Below are positions 15,064 to 21,207 of a stretch of 21,207 nucleotides of DNA, piece after piece (the first letter of the stretch is position 1; every line of letters begins with the position of its first letter). Both the position numbers and the translations under genes were made by a program. The notes beneath the pieces are model-generated. The model had not been told where the DNA came from, made no database searches, and saw only the letters and a list, made by a program, of their open reading frames with translations. Location of the stretch: contig JBBPZZ010000166.1 of the NCBI GenBank assembly GCA_038198445.1, positions 1 through 21,207 of the forward strand, in the 5' to 3' direction. The stretch is from JACDDK01 sp038198445. GTDB lineage: Bacteria > Actinomycetota > Rubrobacteria > Rubrobacterales > Rubrobacteraceae.

Positions 15064-16089
15064 TCAGACTTCGTTTACGGAATCCACCACCCCGCGCCAG
15101 AACTCGTCCTCCTTACCGGGAACGAACGGCACGTAGAGCGCGACTCGGTCTATGAGTCCTTTGTATCGCTCCTTCAAAGCGGGTCCTACCTCGTCCGGCG
15201 CGGCCTCGACGGCGAAGGCGTTTAGCATCTCGTCGGTGATCAGTTCCGGCATCTCGCGCCACTTCTTCTCTCTTGCGAGCGTCCCGAGCTTCTCGCCGAC
15301 CTCTTCCCAGCCGTGCGCTTCGAGGACGGTGCGGTAGGTCGGGGTCGAGGCGTAGAAGGATAGCTGGGACCGGACGGACTCGCGTTGTTCGGAGGTTGCC
15401 TCCTCGCTCTCGCCAGTGATTACGAAGACGCTGGTGGCGAGCTCTACGTCGTCCGGGTTGCGGTTCGCCTCCCGCGCTCCTTCGGCGATGGCGGGGTTGA
15501 CGGTCTTCTTTATGTACTCCGGGGAGTGGAAGGGATGGACGTGGAAGCCGTCGCAGACCTCTCCGGCGAGCATCGCCAGGCGGGTGTTTACGCCGGCTAT
15601 GTATACCGGTATCTCAGGGTGATCTATGGGGCCGGGGTTGAAGAACGGCGTGATGAGCGTGTGCCGGTAGAATTCGCCCTCGAAGTTCAGGGAACCCTCA
15701 GTCTGGAACGACTCCCAGATGGCGCGCAGGGCGAGGATGTACTCGCGCAGCCTCGCGGCGGGCCTGTCCCAGGGCATGGAGAACCGGCGCGTTATGTGCG
15801 CCTTGACCTGCGTGCCGAGGCCGAGGATAAAGCGACCGCCGGAGAGGCTCTGGAGGTCCCAGGCGGTCTGGGCGGTCTCCATCGGGGAGCGGGAGAAGGC
15901 GATGGCGATGGAGGTCCCTAACTCTATCTCCCGTGTCTCCCTGGCGGCCAGCGCGAGCGGCAGGAAGGAGTCGTGCTTTGTCTCGCTGGACCAGAGCCCG
16001 GCGAAGCCAAGTTCTTCGGCGGCGCGGGCGGTCTCGTCCACGGTTTTCAGGTAGTTGCCCTCGGTGCCGAGGCCCACGTCCAGCTTCAT
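15064..16089 (-). CDS. F420-dependent LLM-class oxidoreductase
   Basis: Luciferase-like TIM-barrel enzyme of 341 residues. Features: MKLDVGLGT start, a helix with AARAAEELGFAGLWSSE in variant form (near 20-36), TSIAIAFSRSPM (near 59-70) and the hallmark LSGGRFILGLGTQ (near 80-92). It resembles the mycobacterial-type F420 LLM subgroup (TIGR03617, from memory), so the cofactor is F420 by family, not shown directly. The start is ATG 16089, since AGGAGA lies six bases upstream; the frame remains open a further 102 codons, but that part overlaps the neighbouring gene and is not protein-like. It follows the quinone oxidoreductase by 8 bases, its ribosome site overlapping that gene's stop, so the two form an operon. 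Confidence 0.9.
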   Translation of the reverse strand: MKLDVGLGTEGNYLKTVDETARAAEELGFAGLWSSETKHDSFLPLALAARETREIELGTSIAIAFSRSPMETAQTAWDLQSLSGGRFILGLGTQVKAHITRRFSMPWDRPAARLREYILALRAIWESFQTEGSLNFEGEFYRHTLITPFFNPGPIDHPEIPVYIAGVNTRLAMLAGEVCDGFHVHPFHSPEYIKKTVNPAIAEGAREANRNPDDVELATSVFVITGESEEATSEQRESVRSQLSFYASTPTYRTVLEAHGWEEVGEKLGTLAREKKWREMPELITDEMLNAFAVEAAPDEVGPALKERYKGLIDRVALYVPFVPGKEDEFWRGVVDSVNEV

Positions 16090-16097
16090 GTCGTCTC

Positions 16098-17069
16098 CTA
16101 CGGTATGAGGATGAGCTTGCCGGTGGTCTTGCGGCCTTCGAGGTCCCGGTGGGCCTGGTCCGCGTTTTCCAGGGCGTAGGAGCCGCCGATACGGACGTTG
16201 AGGTTGTTCTGACCGATCCAGGAGAACAGGCTCTCGGCCCGCCACATCAGCTCCTCGCGGGTTTTTGTGTAGTCGCCCAGCTTCGGCCGGGTGACGAAGA
16301 GAGAGCCCTTCTGGTTCAGGACCTGCAGGTCGAACGGCGGCACCTGTCCGCTGGAACCGCCGAACAGCACCATGTAGCCGCGGGTACGCAGGCAATCGAG
16401 GCTCTTGTCGAAGGTAGTCTTGCCGACGGAGTCGTAGACGACGTGGACGCCTTCGCCGCCGGTTATGCGTCGGGTCTCCTCGGCGAAGTCCTGCTCGGTG
16501 TAGAGGATCACCTCATCCGCCCCGGCTTCTTTCGCGAGCCTGGCCTTCTCTTCCGTCGAGACCGTCCCGATAACGGTAGCCCCGCGCATCTTCGCCATCT
16601 GGCACAGCAGAAGCCCCGCGCCGCCCGCCGCCGCGTGAACCAGTACCGTCTGGCCTTCCTGGATGGGGAAAGTGCTATGCGTGAGGTAGTGGGCCGTCAT
16701 GCCCTGGAGCATGACGGCCGCCGCGACCCGCGCCTCCACCAGGGTGACGTTGAACGGTACGAGCTTCTCCACGGGGGCGACTATCTGCTCCGCGTAGGCG
16801 CCGGGCACCCCGGCGAACGCGACGTAGTCCCCGGCCGACAGGTCTTCGACCCCCTCGCCGACGGCCTCGACCTCGCCCGCTCCTTCGGAACCGAGAGTAA
16901 AGGGCAGGTCACCGGGATAGATGCCGGTACGCTGGTAGACGTCGATGAAGTTGACTCCGGAGGCCGCGAGCCGGACCCGCGCCTCACCCGCTCCCGGTTC
17001 ACGAACCTCCACGTCCTCGTGGCTGAGAGCCTCCGGACCACCGTACTCATTTACACGAATCGCTTTCAT
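16098..17069 (-). CDS. Quinone oxidoreductase (Qor-type MDR)
   Basis: NADPH-dependent quinone reductase of the zinc-free MDR branch, 323 residues. It has MKAIRVNEYGGPEAL, GVNFIDVYQRTG (the classical Qor segment, near 38-49), LGSEGAGEVEAVGEGV, and a cofactor motif AAAGGAG at 146-152. No zinc-binding Cys loop is present. Two ATGs are adjacent (17072 and 17069); I take the second because the ribosome site AGGGGG is too close to the first. It heads a two-gene operon with the LLM oxidoreductase, pairing an NADPH enzyme with an F420-type one. It diverges from the kinase gene; a TACAAT -10 candidate (17120-17115) and an inverted repeat lie before it. Confidence 0.93.
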   Translation of the reverse strand: MKAIRVNEYGGPEALSHEDVEVREPGAGEARVRLAASGVNFIDVYQRTGIYPGDLPFTLGSEGAGEVEAVGEGVEDLSAGDYVAFAGVPGAYAEQIVAPVEKLVPFNVTLVEARVAAAVMLQGMTAHYLTHSTFPIQEGQTVLVHAAAGGAGLLLCQMAKMRGATVIGTVSTEEKARLAKEAGADEVILYTEQDFAEETRRITGGEGVHVVYDSVGKTTFDKSLDCLRTRGYMVLFGGSSGQVPPFDLQVLNQKGSLFVTRPKLGDYTKTREELMWRAESLFSWIGQNNLNVRIGGSYALENADQAHRDLEGRKTTGKLILIP

Positions 17070-17088
17070 CATCTACCCCCTAAGTCTG

Positions 17089-17110
17089 GTGCGAACTTCC
17101 ATTCTCGCAC
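17089..17110. promoter_or_regulatory. Inverted repeat just downstream of the Qor -10 candidate
   Basis: GTGCGA (17089-17094) and TCGCAC (17105-17110) are perfect reverse complements, 10 bases apart. On the - strand, TACAAT (17120-17115) would start RNA inside the repeat, so it could be an operator or a 5' hairpin for the quinone oxidoreductase operon. Confidence 0.35.
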
Positions 17111-17199
17111 GTCCATTGTAGCGGGGATTCGGGGCTTCGAGCGTACGGTACTCTGGTGTATTTTGGGGTTTCCGAGTTTTGTTACGCGCCTGGGAGCGG

Positions 17200-17205
17200 T
17201 AGAAT
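17200..17205 (+). promoter_or_regulatory. -10 element before the kinase start
   Basis: TAGAAT ends seven bases before ATG 17213, which lacks a well-spaced ribosome site. The RNA would begin at or next to the ATG, suggesting a leaderless message. A GGGAG at 17192-17196 instead suits the upstream ATG at 17204, so the alternative start cannot be excluded. Confidence 0.4.
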
Positions 17206-17212
17206 GCGGCAT

Positions 17213-18934
17213 ATGCCACGGACGATCCTCGACAATAGATACACTTTGCTGGACAGTCTGGGTAGCGGGGGCATGGCCGAGGTCCATCTGGCGCACGATG
17301 AGGTTCTCGGGCGCGATGTCGCCCTCAAGGCGCTCAGGAGCCAGTACGCGAGCGATTCGGAGTTCGTCGAGCGCTTCAGGCGCGAGGCTCGGAGCGCGGC
17401 TTCGCTCTCGCATCCGAACATCGTCCAGATCTTCGACCAGGGCAGGGCCGAGGACGGTACTTACTACATGGCGATGGAGTACGTGCCGGGCGGTACGCTC
17501 AAGGAGCGCATAATCGAGAATGGTCCACTGGACCCTGGCGAGGCCGCGGGCCTCGCCGTCCAGGTCGCCGAGGCGCTAAGCGTCGCCCACGAACGCGGCA
17601 TCGTCCACCGGGACATAAAGCCCCAGAACGTCCTGATGACGCCCGCGGGGGCGCCGAAAGTGGCGGACTTCGGCATCGCCCGCGCCGCCTCGGCCACGGT
17701 GGTGACCCAGACCAACCTGGTGCTCGGGACTGCGGGTTACATGTCCCCCGAGCAGGCCGAAGGCGAGCGGGTGGGACCGGCGAGCGACCTCTACTCTTTA
17801 GGGGTCGTGCTCTACGAGATGCTCACCGGTGCGCTCCCTTACGAGGCCGACACCCCGATAGCCGTTGCGATGAAGCATATAAACGCGCCGCCGCGCCATC
17901 CGAAAGAGGCGAACCCCGACGTCCCAGACGAGCTCGACGCTGTTACCGTCAAGCTGCTCGCCAAGGACCCGGCGCAACGGTACGCGAGCGCGGAAGAGCT
18001 TGCGAAGGACCTGGAAAGAATAAGGGATGGATCACCCCCCGTAGCCGCGGGAGTTGGGAGCACCGCAACCGCGGCTACCGCCAGGACCCGCGTGGATACG
18101 AGCGTAACCGCGCCGATACCAAAGCCCGCCGCGAGCGCGCGCCGTAGACGAGGCGGTCTGCTGCCGGTTCTTCTGGGTATCCTGGCGCTGCTGATACTCG
18201 GCGGGCTCGGATGGGCGCTCTCGCAAGGCGGAGGCTCCGGTGGCGGAACCGGGCAAGTAGAGGTTCCCAAAGTCGTAGGCCTTCCACGTGATGACGCTGT
18301 AAAGAAGCTCGAAAACGCGGGATTCAAAGCGTCTATTGCGGAGAAAGAGAGTTCCGGGGACAAGGAAGGCACTGTGCTGGATCAATCGGTGGCTTCAGGA
18401 GATAAGGCGGACAAGGGTTCCAGCATCGAGCTTACGGTTGGTAAGGGTCCCTCGACCGTGAAGGTTCCGGATATCCCCTACGGAGCAACTCCCTCGGAAG
18501 CGAAAGCGCAACTTGAGAAGGTGGGTCTGAAGCTAGGAAATCAGAGCGAAGCGTCCAGTGATACCGTGGCCCAGGGTGGTGTCGTATTGCAAGACCCGCT
18601 CCCAGACACCGAGGTGCAATCCGGGAGCCCGGTAGATATAACCCTCAGTTCGGGTCCCGCTCCCGCTCCGCAGTCCACGGTACAGAGCGCGCCAGCACAG
18701 CCTTCTCAGCAGGTCGCTCCATCCCAGCAGACACAGCCTTCGCAGCAGGTCGCTCCCTCCCAGCAGACAGCTCCCTCACAGCAGACAGCTCCCTCACGGC
18801 AGACAGCTCCCTCGCAGCAGGCGCCGGCGGCAGGGGGGCAGGGTGGGGCCGCGACCGAGAAGCAGGTTCAGAAGCTCCAGAAGCAGGTTGACAAGGAGGT
18901 CCAGGATAGCCTCAAGAAGGTAGGAAAGCCTTAG
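17213..18934 (+). CDS. pknB: PknB-like Ser/Thr protein kinase with PASTA domains
   Basis: Transmembrane kinase of 573 residues. The cytoplasmic kinase domain (about 10-270) has the Gly loop GSGGMAEV (17-24), Lys39, Glu58, HRDIKPQN (132-139) and DFG (152-154), then GTAGYMSPEQ (172-181); all catalytic residues are present. One membrane helix spans about 314-337. Two PASTA domains follow outside the cell (about 349-414 and 415-482), fewer than the four of mycobacterial PknB; PASTA modules bind peptidoglycan or muropeptides. The tail (483-573) has seven copies of a six-residue PSQQ-type repeat and ends in a short charged helix with EKQVQKLQKQVDKEV. The role is probably cell-wall sensing. No FtsI/RodA/FhaA partners flank it, unlike the usual pknB locus. 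Codons from 17156 could extend the N-terminus but are not kinase-like. Confidence 0.92.
   Translation: MPRTILDNRYTLLDSLGSGGMAEVHLAHDEVLGRDVALKALRSQYASDSEFVERFRREARSAASLSHPNIVQIFDQGRAEDGTYYMAMEYVPGGTLKERIIENGPLDPGEAAGLAVQVAEALSVAHERGIVHRDIKPQNVLMTPAGAPKVADFGIARAASATVVTQTNLVLGTAGYMSPEQAEGERVGPASDLYSLGVVLYEMLTGALPYEADTPIAVAMKHINAPPRHPKEANPDVPDELDAVTVKLLAKDPAQRYASAEELAKDLERIRDGSPPVAAGVGSTATAATARTRVDTSVTAPIPKPAASARRRRGGLLPVLLGILALLILGGLGWALSQGGGSGGGTGQVEVPKVVGLPRDDAVKKLENAGFKASIAEKESSGDKEGTVLDQSVASGDKADKGSSIELTVGKGPSTVKVPDIPYGATPSEAKAQLEKVGLKLGNQSEASSDTVAQGGVVLQDPLPDTEVQSGSPVDITLSSGPAPAPQSTVQSAPAQPSQQVAPSQQTQPSQQVAPSQQTAPSQQTAPSRQTAPSQQAPAAGGQGGAATEKQVQKLQKQVDKEVQDSLKKVGKP
18701..18826 (+). repeat. 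Seven tandem 18-base repeats encoding the kinase PSQQ tail
   Basis: In-frame units start at 18701, 18719, 18737, 18755, 18773, 18791 and 18809, with consensus CCCTCCCAGCAGACAGCT, giving Pro-Ser-Gln-Gln-x-x six residues at a time (one copy has Arg for Gln). The three middle units differ by only a few bases, which suggests recent copy-number change by slippage. Confidence 0.9.
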
Positions 18935-18958
18935 GTTACCCGGATTTGCAGGGGTAAT
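18935..18958 (+). terminator. Possible terminator hairpin after the kinase
   Basis: GTTACCC (18935-18941) pairs with GGGTAAT (18952-18958, one G-T pair) over a 10-base loop, right after the TAG stop. Only short T content follows, so termination strength is uncertain. The rest of the 181-base gap to the next start holds a TAGAAT -10 candidate at 19039-19044 and no other gene that I can support. Confidence 0.35.
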
Positions 18959-19115
18959 TAGAGATGGACCAGTACGCCAAATACAAAGATAGGGCTGGAT
19001 CCTAGTTACTCTTCGCCAGGTTTATAGGCCCGGTAAGATAGAATTCAACGATTGCTGTTTAGCTAATGAGAGCTTCCAACGCGTGGTTGCGGTGAGGTTT
19101 GAGAGGGAGGACGAC

Positions 19116-19748
19116 ATGGACCTGGCAACGGGCGCGCAGATACTGTCCTCCTTCGCCGTGTTAATGCTTGCGATCTTCGCCTTCTTTCAGGTGTGGGAGG
19201 CTCGCGCGGCCCGCATAGCCCAGGACAGTCCGCAGATCCTGGTGGACATAAACTACAGCCAGCGCACCATGATCAACATACTCGTCCGCAACATCGGAAG
19301 GGGAGCGGCGAAGGAGATCCAGTTCGACTTCTCCGCTCCTATCGAGAGCTCAGGCGGACAGGTCATCTCGGACATGCCTTACTTCAAAGAAGGCATAGCG
19401 TTCCTAGCGCCGAACACCGAAATCGCCACCGTCTGGGACTCTTACGCCTTCGCCGTGGAGGTGATGAAGAAGAAGGGGCTCAGGAATGGGATCGTGGTGA
19501 CTGCGAGGTACAAAGACCTTCGGGGGAAAGCCTACACCACCGGGTGGACGCTCAATCCGTTGATCCTGGAGGGTAGCGGATACGCCGACTACAGGGAGTT
19601 CGAGGATCAGGTAAGGACTTTAGAGAAGATCTCCGAGGACCTGGAAGGCATCAAACTGGCCCTGGGCTCTCGTGGAGGGGCGCGACAGACGGCGCGGCCT
19701 CCAGGCGATGGCGCCGAAGCCGATAGAGACGGAAGCCCGGACCTTTGA
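19116..19748 (+). CDS. Single-pass membrane protein of unknown function
   Basis: I do not recognise a named family. The 210-residue product starts with one hydrophobic helix (about 6-25, ILSSFAVLMLAIFAFFQVW) and Arg-rich residues (WEARAARIAQ) after it. Next comes a domain of about 120 residues with beta-strand character (ILVDINY, NILVRNIGRGAAKEIQF, IAFLAPNTEIATVWDSYAF, GIVVTARYKDLRGKAYTTGW), then a charged helix (about 170-185) and a disordered Pro/Gly tail. Similar helix-plus-beta-domain proteins with an RNIGRG-like motif occur widely as hypothetical proteins. Start is ATG 19116 because GGGAGG (19105-19110) is five bases upstream; GTG 19083, 11 codons earlier, has no ribosome site. It is a separate unit from the kinase and is closed by a structured terminator. 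Confidence 0.75.
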   Translation: MDLATGAQILSSFAVLMLAIFAFFQVWEARAARIAQDSPQILVDINYSQRTMINILVRNIGRGAAKEIQFDFSAPIESSGGQVISDMPYFKEGIAFLAPNTEIATVWDSYAFAVEVMKKKGLRNGIVVTARYKDLRGKAYTTGWTLNPLILEGSGYADYREFEDQVRTLEKISEDLEGIKLALGSRGGARQTARPPGDGAEADRDGSPDL

Positions 19749-19752
19749 TAGG

Positions 19753-19794
19753 TTGCCCGGCTGCGCCGTCTTCGGACGAGGCGTGTCCGGGCGA
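19753..19794 (+). terminator. Structured terminator with TTCG loop
   Basis: TTGCCCGG (19753-19760) pairs with CCGGGCGA (19787-19794), eight pairs with one wobble. Inside, CGTC-TTCG-GACG forms a second stem capped by a stable tetraloop. It starts four bases after the membrane-protein stop. A run of T is not clean (CTGCTCTGTTATATTT), so it may be a GC-rich, actinobacterial-type terminator. Confidence 0.6.
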
Positions 19795-19803
19795 CTGCTC
19801 TGT

Positions 19804-19809
19804 TATATT
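19804..19809 (+). promoter_or_regulatory. -10 candidate for the ThDP enzyme gene
   Basis: TATATT (19804-19809) would start RNA near 19816, leaving a leader of about 33 bases with AAGGGG before the ATG at 19849. No convincing -35 is seen. Confidence 0.4.
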
Positions 19810-19848
19810 TGTGCCGGAGGGTCCGCTTCCAAAAAGGGGTGATGCGTA

Positions 19849-21207
19849 ATGGCAACGGTTCGCGAGACTACACTTGATCTCCTTCGCAGTCTCGGGATAA
19901 CGACGATCTTTGGCAACCCCGGCTCTACCGAACTGCCGTTGCTAAAGGACTTCCCGGACGACTTCCACTACGTCCTGGCGCTCCAGGAGGCATCAGCACT
20001 CGGCATGGCCGAAGGCTACGCTCAAGGGACCGACAATGCCGCGTTCGTCAACCTGCATACCGCGCCCGGCCTCGGCAACGCGATGGGTGCGATGGTCACC
20101 GCGTACCTGGATAAGACACCCCTGATCGTAACCGCCGGACAACAGGACCGCCGCCACATCTTCCTCGAACCGCTGCTCTCCGGGCGTCTGGTGGAGATGG
20201 CGCGCCCCTATGTCAAGCGCAGCTACGAACCACCCCGCGCCGAAGACGTGCCGTTCGAGCTGCAACGCGCCTACCACACCGCCATGCAGCACCCCCGAGG
20301 CCCGGTATTTCTCTCCATCCCGATGGACGACTGGGACGCCGAAGCCGAACCACTAGCCATCCGCAAAGTCGCACACCGGATCGCCCCGGACCCAGATGCC
20401 CTGCGAGAGATAGCCGAGGCTCTCGCCCGCGCGGAGCGTCCCGCCATCGTCGCGGGGCCGGGAGTTTCGCGGGCGCGGGCGTTCGATGAAGTCGTGGATC
20501 TGGCGGAGAAGTTGCGGGCGGCGGTGTTTCAAGACGCGGTCTCGGCGCTGGCCGGTTTTCCGCAACGCCACCCACTGTTCCAGGGCTTCTTGAGGTTGGC
20601 GCAGGGACCGGTGGCGGAGCAACTCGCGCCTTTCGACGCGGTGCTGGTGCTCGGGACGCCGGTGTTTACGTACTATCCGTATGTGCCGGGGCCGACGGTC
20701 CGGGAGGGTACGCGGGTCTTCCAGATCACGGACGACCCCGAAGAGGCCGCCCGCGCCGCTATCGGTGAGAGCGTCTTCGCCGACCTGGCGCTCGGGGCCA
20801 AAGAACTCGCCGCGCTGCTGCCTGACACGGAGCGGCCGTCGCCCGTAACACCGGAGCCGCCACAGGTGCCGGAGGCGACCTCGCCGATGTCCGTGGCGTT
20901 CGTGATGCACGCCATCGCCGAGGCGCTGCCGGAGGACGCGGTGGTCGTGGACGAGTCTACGTCGAGCAAGGGCGTGTTGCACAAGTACGTGCGGGTCGAT
21001 TCGGCGGATGGGTACCACACGTCGGCGGCGGGAGGGCTCGGGTTCTGCATGCCGGCTACGGTGGGCTTGAAGCTCGCGCTCCCGGATCGGGTGGTGGCGT
21101 GCGTGATCGGGGACGGTTCGAGCATGTACTCGATCCAGGCGTTGTGGACCGCCGCGCAAGAGAACCTGTCCGTGCCGTTCATCGTCATCAACAACTCCGG
21201 CTACTCC
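19849..21207 (+). CDS. Benzoylformate decarboxylase-like ThDP enzyme, 5' part (3' end outside window)
   Basis: Thiamine-diphosphate-dependent 2-keto acid decarboxylase type. The visible 453 residues of about 530 run off the right edge with no stop. N-terminal FGNPGSTELPLL has Ser26, LQEA has Glu47 (the ThDP-activating Glu) and NLHTAPGLGN has His70, at the same positions as benzoylformate decarboxylase of Pseudomonas putida. The ThDP/Mg motif begins with GDGSSMYSIQALW near 424, and the last visible residues (NNSGYS) lead into it. The position aligned by motif with active-site His281 reads Tyr276 (VFTYYPY against VFRYHQY). Start is ATG 19849, which gives the exact family numbering, with AAGGGG upstream. 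The natural substrate may not be benzoylformate. Confidence 0.9.
   Translation, partial: MATVRETTLDLLRSLGITTIFGNPGSTELPLLKDFPDDFHYVLALQEASALGMAEGYAQGTDNAAFVNLHTAPGLGNAMGAMVTAYLDKTPLIVTAGQQDRRHIFLEPLLSGRLVEMARPYVKRSYEPPRAEDVPFELQRAYHTAMQHPRGPVFLSIPMDDWDAEAEPLAIRKVAHRIAPDPDALREIAEALARAERPAIVAGPGVSRARAFDEVVDLAEKLRAAVFQDAVSALAGFPQRHPLFQGFLRLAQGPVAEQLAPFDAVLVLGTPVFTYYPYVPGPTVREGTRVFQITDDPEEAARAAIGESVFADLALGAKELAALLPDTERPSPVTPEPPQVPEATSPMSVAFVMHAIAEALPEDAVVVDESTSSKGVLHKYVRVDSADGYHTSAAGGLGFCMPATVGLKLALPDRVVACVIGDGSSMYSIQALWTAAQENLSVPFIVINNSGYS

Noticed and set aside
16090..16395. 102-codon N-terminal extension of the LLM oxidoreductase
   Set aside because: It overlaps the quinone oxidoreductase in the same direction, has Arg/Pro-rich antisense-like composition, and a good ribosome site marks ATG 16089.
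17156..17212. Extended kinase start
   Set aside because: Residues before ATG 17213 are not kinase-like and a -10 element sits within them.
18701..18826. Tandem repeat as a possible CRISPR-like array
   Set aside because: Units are contiguous, in-frame with the kinase and have no spacers.
19066..19095. Nine-codon ORF ahead of the membrane protein
   Set aside because: No ribosome site and no leader-peptide pattern.
20353..21159. Long antisense open frame over the ThDP gene
   Set aside because: Arg/His-rich composition typical of the complement of GC-rich coding DNA; the sense strand has an intact ThDP enzyme.

Overview
The window is GC-rich, densely coded DNA that fits a high-GC actinobacterium, most likely Rubrobacter-like. 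This is inferred from the gene families (an F420-type luciferase-like oxidoreductase, a PASTA-domain Ser/Thr kinase, several MDR and SDR oxidoreductases), frequent GTG/TTG starts, strong AGGAGG ribosome sites and several apparently leaderless starts. No marker gene fixes the genus. There are 18 protein genes, two of them cut by the window edges. I see no tRNA, rRNA, CRISPR array, insertion sequence or phage gene, and no gene-free stretch over 300 bases.

Left edge (1-2135, + strand): the 3' part of an acyl-CoA dehydrogenase is translationally coupled to a class III (CaiB/BaiF) CoA-transferase, an acyl-CoA activation and oxidation pair.

Region 2156-7164 is the most notable part. On the - strand lie bioY (biotin uptake) and a biotin carboxylase (accC). 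Divergent from them, on the + strand, is a tight operon of an AHS1/PxpB protein, an AHS2/PxpC protein, a LamB/YcsF (PxpA) protein and a 79-residue biotin carboxyl carrier protein. The set holds, as four separate genes, the four domain types of single-chain urea carboxylase (BC, AHS1, AHS2, BCCP), plus the PxpA hydrolase and a biotin transporter, with no allophanate hydrolase. I read it as a candidate biotin-dependent lactam or 5-oxoproline (or other amide) carboxylase-hydrolase. A perfect 7-3-7 palindrome of the GntR/FadR type sits in the shared divergent promoter region.

Region 7281-10027 (+): a polytopic DUF2723/GT-C-like membrane protein, then an orphan MetE C-terminal-domain protein (methionine synthase II family) with a likely leaderless start.

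Region 10079-17069 is a redox-rich block: a zinc-free MDR quinone oxidoreductase (-), a two-CBS plus ACT protein (+), an extended SDR epimerase (-), then a second SDR (+) coupled to a zinc alcohol dehydrogenase that appears to start at CTG, and a - strand pair of a second quinone oxidoreductase and an F420-type LLM oxidoreductase. Three convergent gene pairs (one left, two here) are separated by 1 to 20 bases. Divergent promoter regions each carry a perfect inverted repeat.

Right part (17213-21207, +): a PknB-like kinase with one membrane segment, two PASTA domains and a PSQQ-repeat tail; a small single-pass membrane protein of unknown function; a structured terminator with a TTCG loop; and the 5' 453 codons of a benzoylformate-decarboxylase-like ThDP enzyme in which the active-site position equivalent to His281 appears to be Tyr.
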